A DNA stretch of 64,000 nucleotides from Bacteroidia bacterium. Its GTDB lineage: Bacteria > Bacteroidota > Bacteroidia > B-17B0 > Aurantibacillaceae. The translations under genes were made by a program, and so were the position numbers. The notes beneath the pieces are model-generated. The model searched no databases. It was not told the origin of the DNA and was given only the letters and a program-made list of their open reading frames with translations. Location of the stretch: assembly GCA_018000995.1 (NCBI GenBank), contig JAGNIU010000010.1, positions 50,313-114,312 on the forward strand. Direction: 5' to 3'. Shown here piece by piece: positions 25,710-33,682 of this stretch (its first letter is position 1; each line of letters starts with the position of its first letter).

Positions 25710-26690
25710 CTAATCTTCGTTTTCAAAATCAATATCTAGTTGATTTTCGAGAAGTTTCTTGATACGTTTATAACGTTTACCTTGAGGTGTTTCAGTAATT
25801 GTTTCTCCAATTACTTGACCGATTACAATTGGAACTGAATAATCATAGCCTTCGATTTCTCCCTTATCATTTAATCTTCTTTTATATTCGAGTAAACAAA
25901 GCATGAAATATCCTTTTTGAAAAGATACTTCCTTATTACTAATGGATTGCTGAAATTTTTCATCTTCCATACTAAAACTAATGGAATCGTTTTTATAAAA
26001 ACCACGCCAATTGTATTGCCCATATCCGAGTACTGGGGCTACAATTTCTATAATAGCTGTGTCATCTTCAATAATAGACAATTCATCCGAATTCAAAATA
26101 AATTTCTGAAAATCCTTTCTTTCAACTATAGACTCTTTGCCAGCAACTTTATCATCAAGATATGTTGTAGAGGAAAATTGATTAACCTCTGGATAATCTC
26201 TAAGGATTGTGTAGAAATTAGATCGCCTCTTAACAGTTTTCAATGATTGACTGAATATTTTAATTGAGTCTTTAAGAACGTCTTCCGGTTTCTTCCCCTC
26301 TTCAAGTTCTCTTTTAATTTTTTCGATGGAAAGTTTTTTCAACTCAACATCCAGATTCAAAGATTCACGTTGTTTTTTTATCAGGTCCGGATCAGCAGTA
26401 TTGGTGTTAGTGAATATTGCTTGCAGAATCATTACGATTAAGGTAGCTGTCCCAATTCCTATTTGAAGCACATCCTTATTCTTTTTTATAATCTTTACGA
26501 AGTCTTTCCATCCACCTTCAGATGGAATCTCATTAAGTACATCGATGTTACCGCCAAACTCCGAAATCAGTTCTTTGATAATTGCTAGAATCTCTGCATC
26601 GCATTTATGTCTAATGTATGCATCAATGGCATGGGAGTCATCATTGAGATAATAGTGTATCTCTAGCTTATTAACTTCTTTTGAGTTCAT
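25710..26690 (-). CDS. Hypothetical membrane-anchored protein, 326 aa
   Basis: The polar N-terminus (about 1-70) is followed by one transmembrane helix (VLQIGIGTATLIVMILQAIF, about 73-92), a Lys/Glu-rich coiled-coil-like helix (about 98-135) and a beta-rich C-terminal domain (IIEIVAPVLGYGQYNWRGFY). It has no recognised catalytic motif. It lies alone between a SymE-like gene and a block of inverted repeats in a region of defence and toxin genes, so a sensor or effector role is conceivable but unproven. Confidence 0.6.
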   Translation of the reverse strand: MNSKEVNKLEIHYYLNDDSHAIDAYIRHKCDAEILAIIKELISEFGGNIDVLNEIPSEGGWKDFVKIIKKNKDVLQIGIGTATLIVMILQAIFTNTNTADPDLIKKQRESLNLDVELKKLSIEKIKRELEEGKKPEDVLKDSIKIFSQSLKTVKRRSNFYTILRDYPEVNQFSSTTYLDDKVAGKESIVERKDFQKFILNSDELSIIEDDTAIIEIVAPVLGYGQYNWRGFYKNDSISFSMEDEKFQQSISNKEVSFQKGYFMLCLLEYKRRLNDKGEIEGYDYSVPIVIGQVIGETITETPQGKRYKRIKKLLENQLDIDFENED

Positions 26691-27531
26691 TCCTAATCAA
26701 ATATACTAGAAAATACCAAATTACTTCGTGCCCTTTTATGATCTTATACCGGAAAACCTCTTTCGCTATTTTCATATTGCAGGTAAAAACAGCCCTGAGC
26801 GTGCGGTTGGGAAAACGGTTGTAAAGCCATTGCCTACAGTTTTATTTAGGATTGAAGATGTTGTGTAATGAAATGCTGATTTGTTTTATGTGCAATGGCT
26901 TTACGACCGTTTTGTGCGGCAAGCCTGTTGCAAGCAGCAATTTGGGTGGCGCCATGGGAGTCCCGGAATTAAGGGAGGGCGGATGGCGCTTATGTTGCCA
27001 GCGTGGCAAATAAAATTAATTATCTGCCTTATCCAATGCCACGCGCCTGTAACACGAGGGATAAATTATATACAAACTACAAAATAAATTATCTGCCAAC
27101 AAGAGGTTTGAATATATTTTATACCGAAGCCCAAATTGCCCTGCAGGCTTGCCTTAACACTGGCAGCCTATGGGCTTAAAGCGAATTTGACGGCTGTGTG
27201 CAATGGTAGTGGCCGTTCGTCTACACATTTTTTTTCATGTGCTGCGATTGACACTTTAATGGAGCGCAGACGGCGAATTTGCTTTAAGAACATGAGGAGG
27301 CTGCCGTGACCGAAAGCCCGACAAACAGCAAAAAATGTGACAAGCTGCGAAGCACCCAACGGGCATTATAAATTTTGCTTCCAGAAATTAACGGGCAAAT
27401 TTTATAATGGCTTGGCGCTTTTTTTGCTTGGCGGGCTTTTGGGCACACCGCTTTACCTGCTTCGGAGACGAAATGATTTTGTCTGAAATAATTTTATTTA
27501 AAATGCCTATCTTTAAGTAGAAAGAAGAAAA
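26691..27531. repeat. Non-coding block of long inverted repeats
   Basis: At least four inverted repeats are visible: 26812-26833 with 26892-26913 (22 bp, one mismatch); 27001-27008 with 27037-27044 (GCGTGGCA/TGCCACGC); 27175-27196 with 27267-27288, extended by GGCAGCC (27162-27168) and GGCTGCC (27299-27305); and 27364-27378 with 27395-27409. A shorter GGCGCCAT/ATGGCGCT pair lies at 26948-26990. The block has higher G+C than its surroundings. The lengths recall integron attC-like sites or structured RNAs, but I could not pair canonical GTTRRRY/RYYYAAC ends, so the class is open. Short open frames here are not credible genes. Confidence 0.7.
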
Positions 27532-28503
27532 ATGGAAAAGAAAAAAAGAAATATAGCGGCTGAAATACTGAATTTGAAAACCAGAAAGGAATTTGAGAGC
27601 TACAGTAAAATACATGCAAAACTTGATAAAATACAGGACTGCATTGTCACGCTGGACTTACATGTTGGGACTGAGCGTGAAGAACTATTAAAATATATAC
27701 CAGTGGCATTAGTAGCCACCATGGAATCATTTTTCCGATCAACAATTGCGAAACTTATAAAAGCTGATTCTAAATACTTAGAAAATTCTCGAACGTTATT
27801 TGAAACAAAGTTTGATTTTGAAGAAATGACCAGATTGCAAAGAAGGGAGTTTTCAATTGGGGAATTATTAGCTCATCAATTATCCTTTTCAAAATATGAC
27901 ATCATTCTTAACCACTTCGATGTAATACTAAAAGTGAAATTTAAGGAAGAGTTGATAAGATATAGCGTAAAAAGTGTTTATTCGGGTTTTGAAGGACCGC
28001 ACCCTAAGGATTTTGGAACAAATTATGAAAGAATAAAAAAAGATCTTTTCAGGGTTTTTGAACTCAGACATATTATTTGTCATGAGATGTCAACTAAATT
28101 AAATTTATCCGGATTAGAAGTAGAACAACTGTTTAAAAGTGTTAGAGCGTTTATTTACCAAGTATATAATTATACTTACTCTATTTTGTATCCTGAAAGC
28201 TTACTTTCTAATGAGGATTTAAGGAATAATGCTTTAAAAAATTACAATGAAGCTTTACAAAAACTAAGTGAAACGATTAAAAAAATCGAACAAAAGCCTT
28301 ATACTGTTTTTGATATCCCTATCGACCTGCAAGAATTTAAACGGTCGCAAGAGCTTTGGAAAAATTACATTGAGGCTTACACGAATTCACTATACACTAA
28401 GATGGGCGGTCTATATTCAGAGATATACCGATTACAGGATATTACTGATCTAATTAATGAGAGAACAGACGATTTAGATATTGAATTTTTTACAGAGGAG
28501 TAA
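27532..28503 (+). CDS. HEPN-domain protein (MAE_28990-like)
   Basis: The 323-aa soluble, helical protein has a HEPN motif R179-x4-H184 (ELRHIICHEM) in a helix, the catalytic signature of HEPN RNases. The earlier VALVATMESFFRSTIAKL matches the first long helix of MAE_28990/MAE_18760-type HEPN proteins. The C-terminal third is another helical region (about 230-323). HEPN proteins often act as RNases in toxin-antitoxin and abortive-infection systems. There is no obvious antitoxin partner. It is convergent with the HipBST operon. Confidence 0.7.
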   Translation: MEKKKRNIAAEILNLKTRKEFESYSKIHAKLDKIQDCIVTLDLHVGTEREELLKYIPVALVATMESFFRSTIAKLIKADSKYLENSRTLFETKFDFEEMTRLQRREFSIGELLAHQLSFSKYDIILNHFDVILKVKFKEELIRYSVKSVYSGFEGPHPKDFGTNYERIKKDLFRVFELRHIICHEMSTKLNLSGLEVEQLFKSVRAFIYQVYNYTYSILYPESLLSNEDLRNNALKNYNEALQKLSETIKKIEQKPYTVFDIPIDLQEFKRSQELWKNYIEAYTNSLYTKMGGLYSEIYRLQDITDLINERTDDLDIEFFTEE

Positions 28504-28509
28504 TAAAGA

Positions 28510-29466
28510 TTAATTCAATACATTAAACCGTGAGTGCATCAGTATAATAAATTTTTCTTGTGTTTCTGCCGGCATAAAACTTTTTGACACAAACCCTTCA
28601 AATTCTTTAAGCATTGAATTATTAAACCTGCTGATTATTTTTTCGGCTATAGGTTCTGATATGCCAAGCTTTGCGGCGAGTGAAAGAAAATCGGGTTTTC
28701 TCAATCTATTTTTTTTACCGTGAAGTGTTAATGCAGTTTGTTCTTTATCGGCCGGCATTGCTAAATTACTTGACAATAAATCGTATGCCGGAGATAGTTT
28801 ATATTGGTTTTCTGCATCTTTAATTATGGAGAAGTTTTTTAGATGCATATCTGAATTACCAATAAGAAAAGAAAAGAGTGCAATCTCAAAAAACTTAATG
28901 GTATCAGTAGTTCTGTATAGAGTTGAAGAGTACTTTTGAATCAGAGCTCCGGCTTTTTCCATTGAACTTTTATACTTATCTGCGCTCAATTGGCCTGCCA
29001 ACTGACAAAAGTCTTCCATGGGAACCTTTTTACCATTAAGACGGTCGAACCTTTTTGTGAGGTAAACTAAATCACCTGCTTCAGTTTTTAATAAGGTATG
29101 CTTTGCGGTTTCTATACCTGCAATCTCCGCCAAGTGCATTATTAAATCTTCATTCTCCGGAAGGTTTTTAAACTTTTCGGATTGCGGTTTTAAAATGTAC
29201 TCCCCCCACAAACCAACAATAGTTAAGCGTGATTTTTTAGGGTCTTCTGTATTTTTTTGAAGATTAAGTGATAGTTTGGGCTGCACCCCAGGAATAGTTA
29301 TGCTTTTTTTGATAATTTCTTTAGCTAATTTATCCAGTTCATCTTTACTTAATGACAATGAAGGCGGAATAGCAGTGCCAAAAAAAACTTTACTGCACTT
29401 CGGATGAAAGCCAGAATCTTCTTCTGTCAATTCCTGATAACAATATAAACATCTGCTCAGTTTCAT
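28510..29466 (-). CDS. hipT: HipT-like serine/threonine kinase toxin
   Basis: The 318-aa protein is a HipA-family kinase without the N-terminal subdomain, as in HipT. It starts with a Cys cluster (CLYCYQEL, FHPKCSK), then a Gly-rich-loop-like SITIPGVQPKLSL (S55-I-T57), ATP-binding ILKP (K93), the catalytic loop GNSDMHLKNFS (D206, N211) and a metal-binding Asp in SPAYDLLS (D229). HipA and HipT phosphorylate aminoacyl-tRNA synthetases (GltX, TrpS), stopping translation. The usual target cannot be read from sequence. It starts 2 bp after the hipS stop. Confidence 0.9.
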   Translation of the reverse strand: MKLSRCLYCYQELTEEDSGFHPKCSKVFFGTAIPPSLSLSKDELDKLAKEIIKKSITIPGVQPKLSLNLQKNTEDPKKSRLTIVGLWGEYILKPQSEKFKNLPENEDLIMHLAEIAGIETAKHTLLKTEAGDLVYLTKRFDRLNGKKVPMEDFCQLAGQLSADKYKSSMEKAGALIQKYSSTLYRTTDTIKFFEIALFSFLIGNSDMHLKNFSIIKDAENQYKLSPAYDLLSSNLAMPADKEQTALTLHGKKNRLRKPDFLSLAAKLGISEPIAEKIISRFNNSMLKEFEGFVSKSFMPAETQEKFIILMHSRFNVLN

Positions 29467-29468
29467 TT

Positions 29469-29786
29469 TTATTCTTTTTCTATGCTAATCGCACCGATAC
29501 AATCTTTACAGACTGTAAGTAGGAGTTCCATTCTATCATTTTCTTTCATTTTCCAATTATCCAATGCTATGTCGAGTAACCAACCTTCCGGTATGAGGCC
29601 ATCGAAAAAAGCGAGCATTGATTTTGGGTCGTGGTGCTTTTTTTGAGTAACCGGTAACGTTTGGCTTATAGAACCGTTAACCGGGTTTTTAAAATATTCC
29701 TCTGTGTATTCGAACCAATAGCCATTTTCATCCTGCCATACATGACCAGCGAGAGCTTCCTGAAATATTACTTTTCCCCTTTTCAT
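29469..29786 (-). CDS. hipS: HipS-like small subunit (HipA N-terminal subdomain 1)
   Basis: The 105-aa protein matches the HipA N-terminal subdomain: GKVIFQEALAGHVWQDENGY, then SMLAFFDGLIPEGWLLDIAL and a final LLLTVCKDCIGAISIE. In E. coli O127 HipBST the separate HipS acts as the antitoxin by binding HipT and blocking the kinase site. Its ATG overlaps the hipB stop by 4 bp (ATGA), and the kinase gene follows after 2 bp, which is the order expected for HipBST. Confidence 0.9.
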   Translation of the reverse strand: MKRGKVIFQEALAGHVWQDENGYWFEYTEEYFKNPVNGSISQTLPVTQKKHHDPKSMLAFFDGLIPEGWLLDIALDNWKMKENDRMELLLTVCKDCIGAISIEKE

Positions 29787-30226
29787 AGTGTTTGCGGATG
29801 GATTTCCTTAATATCTGCTTGTTTGACTTCTACATAAAGAGAATTATTTTTTGTTTCCTTCCATTCTAAAGCCAAGGGGTTGGGCAATACCTGCCACGCA
29901 ACAATATTGCTTTTCTCGTCACGAACAGGCTCCATTAAAAAACCAATAACTTCTTTACCATCGTACTTTAAAATCCGCACCGGTTGGCCTAAAAAATCTT
30001 TCCATATTTGCCAAGGATCGTGTGCGTTTGCACTAGGCGCTAAATGAAAACCGAACACGGCCAGTACCTGATTAACTTTATCGAAACGTAAACCTGCACG
30101 GTTTTGCTCGAGATTTCGGATAAAATGTATACCGACACCAGATATTTCGGCGAGTTTTTCCTGAGTAAGTTTAAGCTTTTCGCGGTTAAACTTCACAAAG
30201 GCAGCTATGTTTGTTGGTGTTTCCAC
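29783..30226 (-). CDS. hipB: HipB-like Xre-family regulator with C-terminal extension
   Basis: The 147-aa protein has an Xre-type helix-turn-helix at residues about 8-62 (AAFVKFNREKLKLTQEKLAE, then ISGVGIHFIRNLEQNRAGLR). A second region (about 72-147) is rich in short beta strands (PVRILKYDGKEVIGFLMEPV) and is not seen in the compact E. coli HipB. The start is a GTG abutting operator O1. HipB represses the operon and, in HipBST, assists HipS. The extension may bind HipS or HipT (inference). Confidence 0.85.
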   Translation of the reverse strand: METPTNIAAFVKFNREKLKLTQEKLAEISGVGIHFIRNLEQNRAGLRFDKVNQVLAVFGFHLAPSANAHDPWQIWKDFLGQPVRILKYDGKEVIGFLMEPVRDEKSNIVAWQVLPNPLALEWKETKNNSLYVEVKQADIKEIHPQTL

Positions 30227-30322
30227 TATACTAAATTGGTATAATTATATACAAATATAATAATAATATACTAAATTAGTATAAATATTTAATATATAAT
30301 AAAAGTATACTAAAATGGTATA
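30227..30322. promoter_or_regulatory. Three palindromic operators of the hipBST operon
   Basis: Near-identical 17-bp palindromes of TATACTAAATTAGTATA type lie at 30227-30243 (O1), 30267-30283 (O2) and 30306-30322 (O3), spaced 40 and 39 bp. O1 touches the GTG start codon of hipB; O2 and O3 lie upstream. The regular near-four-turn spacing suggests cooperative binding of HipB dimers. A further half-site GGTATA lies near 30356. Confidence 0.85.
30252..30259 (-). promoter_or_regulatory. Likely -7 box of the hipBST promoter
   Basis: TATATTTG on the minus strand fits the Bacteroidota TAnnTTTG -7 element. It lies between O1 and O2, so a start site near 30246 would leave a leader of about 20 nt that overlaps O1, and O2 would cover the -33 region. 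Repressor binding would block both. Confidence 0.6.
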
Positions 30323-30512
30323 TAAAAGTTATATATAAGAAGATCAAACGAATTTGGTATAATGGGGTTTAACGGCTATAATGCTATGAATTGTAGTAAT
30401 TTATGGACAGTGAAAGATTGTCAGTGTCAATTACCATAGAATGTCTTACATAAATCTGACAGAAAGTCTTAAAAAAGGTTAAAAAGCTGGTAAGCACTCT
30501 AAAATCAGCTAA

Positions 30513-30541
30513 TTGGCATAATAGTTGCAGTTATACCTTTG
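30513..30541 (+). promoter_or_regulatory. Promoter-like sequence upstream of the CBASS operon
   Basis: TTG (30513-30515) and TACCTTTG (30534-30541) are separated by 18 bp and fit the Bacteroidota -33/-7 promoter. A strong hairpin with a T-run follows only 8 nt downstream, before the CBASS genes. It may drive a short RNA, or an attenuated transcript, into the operon. Confidence 0.5.
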
Positions 30542-30548
30542 CTAGAAT

Positions 30549-30596
30549 AAAAAAGCGCCTTACGGACCGTCGAAATCTATAAAAGCGCTTTTTTTA
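30549..30596 (+). terminator. Hairpin with T-run just after a promoter-like sequence
   Basis: AAAAGCGC (30551-30558) pairs with GCGCTTTT (30585-30592), followed by a T-run. The A-rich 5' side also makes it function-compatible as a bidirectional terminator. A second weaker hairpin (CCTTGTT/AACAAGG) follows at 30606-30633. The rest of the leader to 30790 shows no gene I can support. Confidence 0.65.
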
Positions 30597-30789
30597 TATA
30601 GCAAGCCTTGTTCAGTGTTAATTCAAAACAAGGTTGGTGCCTTTTTGTGATTGCAAATATAGAAATTTTTTTCTCCTACAAAATTTTTCTTACCCCTTCC
30701 CAAAACAGCCAAATAAATTAACCCGGCTATATGTCCTGCATAGACCGCGCAATTTTATTGGGACAAAAATTGAAAAAAGAAGATTAAAG

Positions 30790-31080
30790 ATGCCATCAAT
30801 TATTACTTACGATGTAAACGGTAAACAAACAGAGGTGAAAGCAGAAATGCTTAAGAAGGGATTTAAGGATCGAATCCCAGGAATTACAAATTGTGAAATT
30901 ATTTATTTTCCAGAAACATGTCTTCATCATCTAACTAAAACCCCAAAAGAAGCGCACGATACTTTAACGGCAATTTGCCTAGAGTTAAAAATTAAACTGG
31001 AACGATGCGTTTCGGTGACATGGGATGATAATTGGTATGCGTCTTGCGGTGAATCTTACACACAAACTTTAAAAAAATAA
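30790..31080 (+). CDS. Small leading protein of the CBASS operon, 96 aa
   Basis: This protein is not recognised with confidence. I start it at the ATG at 30790; an in-frame extension upstream to 30634 is AT-rich, low-quality sequence. The pattern (SIITYDVN, a helix KAEMLKKGF, strand CEIIYFPE, a long helix EAHDTLTAICLELKIKLERC, final strand VSVTWDDNWYASCGE) resembles a small ferredoxin-like or Cas2-like fold. Its stop is 2 bp before the CD-NTase start, so it is very likely co-translated. It might be a regulator or inhibitor of the system (inference). Confidence 0.6.
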   Translation: MPSIITYDVNGKQTEVKAEMLKKGFKDRIPGITNCEIIYFPETCLHHLTKTPKEAHDTLTAICLELKIKLERCVSVTWDDNWYASCGESYTQTLKK

Positions 31081-31082
31081 AA

Positions 31083-32039
31083 ATGGCAACAGATAAAAAC
31101 AAACACCTAGATTGCGTACTTAGCTCGCATAAAATAAGCAAGGAAGAAAGCTTTTTACAAAAGCACATTGATAAGAGAAAAGAAATAAAGGAGGCTTTGG
31201 AAGAAAAGTTCGGAACTGACATGTACGCTCCTTTTAATTCAGGTTCTTATGCAAAAAATACAGCCGTAAATACAAAATTCGATTTTGACTTAATGGTTCC
31301 GTTTAAGCGTAATTCATACGATACGCTTGAAAAAATGTATATCGCAGTTTACGATTTCTTATACGAGAAGTATAAGTCGTTAGCTACTGTTAGAAAACAA
31401 AAGGTGTCAATTGGATTAGAATTTTTAGTTGAGGGGGAAATCGTTAAAGTAGATGTGGTGCCAGGTCGTGAACTAAACCAAGATGAATACGATAAAGATA
31501 AAAGACTTAATCTTTATGTATATGAGCAATTTGGTAAAATTGAAAAAGGTTCAGACCACTTACTTACGAATGTTCATGCTCAAATTGAAAACATAAGAGA
31601 TCGCGCTACAGCAGAAAAAGATTCAATCCGCAAAATTATCCGATTACTCAAAATTTGGAAAATAGGTAGGGGCGCAGGTCCGAAGTCTTTTTTTATTGAA
31701 CTTATTACTATAAAAGCATTCGATGCCAAAACCATTACAGGTGATCTATGGGAAAAGCTTAAGATTGTGCTTGAGTATATTAAGGACAATGCGAAAACGG
31801 TAAGTTTACCAGACCCAGGGAATAGCGGGAATGAAGTAGCAGACACATTATCTGATTTGGAGAAATCGACGCTGAGCGATGATGTAAAAAACATGATCGA
31901 CCGTATTACTGAAAACGAGGATCATATAAGCAGTTTTTTCAGAATAAATTCAAAGCATCCATGTGAGGAAAAAAGTGAAAATACTTATGGCGTAAAAAAA
32001 GAAGGTGTTTCTAAACCGCCAGCAACCCGATTTGGATAA
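31083..32039 (+). CDS. CBASS CD-NTase (cyclic oligonucleotide synthase)
   Basis: The 318-aa nucleotidyltransferase has a GS loop (NSGSYAKNT, residues 52-60), the metal-binding pair D67-x-D69 (KFDFDLM) and third Asp D124 (VKVDVVPG), typical of the CBASS cGAS/DncV-like family. On phage infection it would make a cyclic di- or trinucleotide. The C-terminus ends PPATRFG; a terminal Gly fits the substrate of Cap2-mediated conjugation. The stop overlaps the cap2 start (TAATG). The NucC effector nearby suggests the product is cyclic triadenylate (inference from the NucC family). Confidence 0.93.
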   Translation: MATDKNKHLDCVLSSHKISKEESFLQKHIDKRKEIKEALEEKFGTDMYAPFNSGSYAKNTAVNTKFDFDLMVPFKRNSYDTLEKMYIAVYDFLYEKYKSLATVRKQKVSIGLEFLVEGEIVKVDVVPGRELNQDEYDKDKRLNLYVYEQFGKIEKGSDHLLTNVHAQIENIRDRATAEKDSIRKIIRLLKIWKIGRGAGPKSFFIELITIKAFDAKTITGDLWEKLKIVLEYIKDNAKTVSLPDPGNSGNEVADTLSDLEKSTLSDDVKNMIDRITENEDHISSFFRINSKHPCEEKSENTYGVKKEGVSKPPATRFG

Positions 32040-33682
32040 TGGAAGAGCGATTGAATGAAATAATAGCAAGCATTAAAACTATTGCTGGTGTAGAAATAAG
32101 CGAACCCCTTACTATAAAAGGGGCGCTTATCACTGGCAATATTATTATTGCAGTTGGTGATGTAAAATTACCATTTGAGCTTGTTATTTATCCGCAATAT
32201 CCTTTTCAGGTACACGATACAGAAACAATAAAATTTATCAATAAAGGTCTGATTGAGTATAACCATGTAATGAGCGATGGGCATGTTTGTATACATACGC
32301 AGCATAATCCCGAGCTAAAAACAAAAATTATAAGTGATTTCGATTCGCTAAAACAATGGATTAATAAATATTACTTAAAGAAAGAAGGTGATATTCATTA
32401 TGAACATCTTATTGTAAAGCAAGGGGATATTGATAACACCAGGTTTACTTTTTTATTTACTGAGGTGGATTACAGATTTAAAAAAGGAGAATTTGGATAC
32501 TGTGAATGCGGGTTTATGGTGGATGGCGCTCACGAAAAAATCAGAATTAATACTCTACTTGTGCAAAGTTTTACAACCAGTACCCAAGTAGCCAAATGTA
32601 AATGGAGCAAATTCTACGATGTTTTACCAAAAGGTGTTGGAATTTATTTGTACATCGAAGACTCTCCAGCGAAACACAAACGATTCATTATAGATAATTG
32701 GTTGGATTTGGAACCTTATGTTGACGCATCATTTATGGATTTTCTTTATAAGTTTCAAACGGAAATACCTAAAAAAGATCGCTCAAAGCCTTTGTTTATG
32801 TTTGTTGGATACGAAGTGCCCGGAAATGAAGTTCATTGGCAGTGTGTTGCTATAGATGTAATTGATGTCCCAAATTATGGAGAAAAACTACCCGGAACAA
32901 AAACATATGTTGGACGTTTTTATGATATGCCGATGAACTGGATGGCAACCAGAAATGTTTCTTACAAATACTTTTTTGGCAGAGGCTCATTAAATAAAAA
33001 ATTGACGGATAGTAAGATTTTGATCGTTGGAGTTGGCGCTTTAGGTAGCCAATTAGCAACCACGTTAGCCCGCGGAGGTTGTAAATCCTTAACGGTAACA
33101 GATTATGACATTAAAGAACCTGAAAATGTTTGTCGATCAGAATATCTTTTCAAGACTGGGTTAACAGGTAAAGTTCTTGAGTTATCGAAAACTCTTATTG
33201 AAATCTCACCATTTGTTGATGTGAAACCGTATGAGTTTTTTACAGATGCAATCAAAGATTTTATCAATAGTGGTTTTCACGACACCCAAATAAAAGAATC
33301 ATTAGAACAGTTTGATTTTATTTTTGATTGCAGTACGGATAATGACTTAGCATTTATTCTTGATAGATTAAATCCAAAAAGCGAAATTATAAACATCTCA
33401 ATAACAAATAAGGCAAAAGAACTAGTTTGTGTTACTAAGCCAAATTTATATAATTGGATGAATGAATTATTTGCAGGCATTGATTCTGACGTGGAAGATT
33501 TGTACAACCCAACAGGGTGCTGGAGCCCCACTTTTAAGGCGTCTTATAATGACATTGCTATAATGGTACAACAAGCCATACAACAGATAAATCAATGTTT
33601 TGAAAATGACAAGCCACTACGAAATTTTATATTGGAAAAAAGAGTTGGCGAAAATATTAATATTAATTATAAGCAGTTTTGA
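32039..33682 (+). CDS. cap2: Cap2: E2-E1 fusion ubiquitin-like conjugation enzyme
   Basis: The 547-aa protein starts with an E2-like domain whose catalytic Cys is C84 (SDGHVCIHTQ), then a linker, then a ThiF/E1-type adenylation domain (ILIVGVGALGSQLATTLARG, about 324-343) with the E1 catalytic Cys C494 (NPTGCWSPTFKAS). In type II CBASS Cap2 conjugates the C-terminus of the CD-NTase to targets, priming it for activity. Its neighbours are the cyclase and Cap3, in the expected order. It overlaps cap3 by TTGA. Confidence 0.93.
   Translation: MEERLNEIIASIKTIAGVEISEPLTIKGALITGNIIIAVGDVKLPFELVIYPQYPFQVHDTETIKFINKGLIEYNHVMSDGHVCIHTQHNPELKTKIISDFDSLKQWINKYYLKKEGDIHYEHLIVKQGDIDNTRFTFLFTEVDYRFKKGEFGYCECGFMVDGAHEKIRINTLLVQSFTTSTQVAKCKWSKFYDVLPKGVGIYLYIEDSPAKHKRFIIDNWLDLEPYVDASFMDFLYKFQTEIPKKDRSKPLFMFVGYEVPGNEVHWQCVAIDVIDVPNYGEKLPGTKTYVGRFYDMPMNWMATRNVSYKYFFGRGSLNKKLTDSKILIVGVGALGSQLATTLARGGCKSLTVTDYDIKEPENVCRSEYLFKTGLTGKVLELSKTLIEISPFVDVKPYEFFTDAIKDFINSGFHDTQIKESLEQFDFIFDCSTDNDLAFILDRLNPKSEIINISITNKAKELVCVTKPNLYNWMNELFAGIDSDVEDLYNPTGCWSPTFKASYNDIAIMVQQAIQQINQCFENDKPLRNFILEKRVGENININYKQF

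Noticed and set aside
26881..27359. Short frames inside the inverted-repeat block
   Set aside because: They follow palindromic DNA, lack start context and protein-like composition, and overlap the repeats on both strands.
26691..27531. Integron attC array
   Set aside because: Canonical GTTRRRY/RYYYAAC ends could not be paired (only one isolated ACCCAAC at 27354-27360), and no integron integrase is present, so the class is left open.
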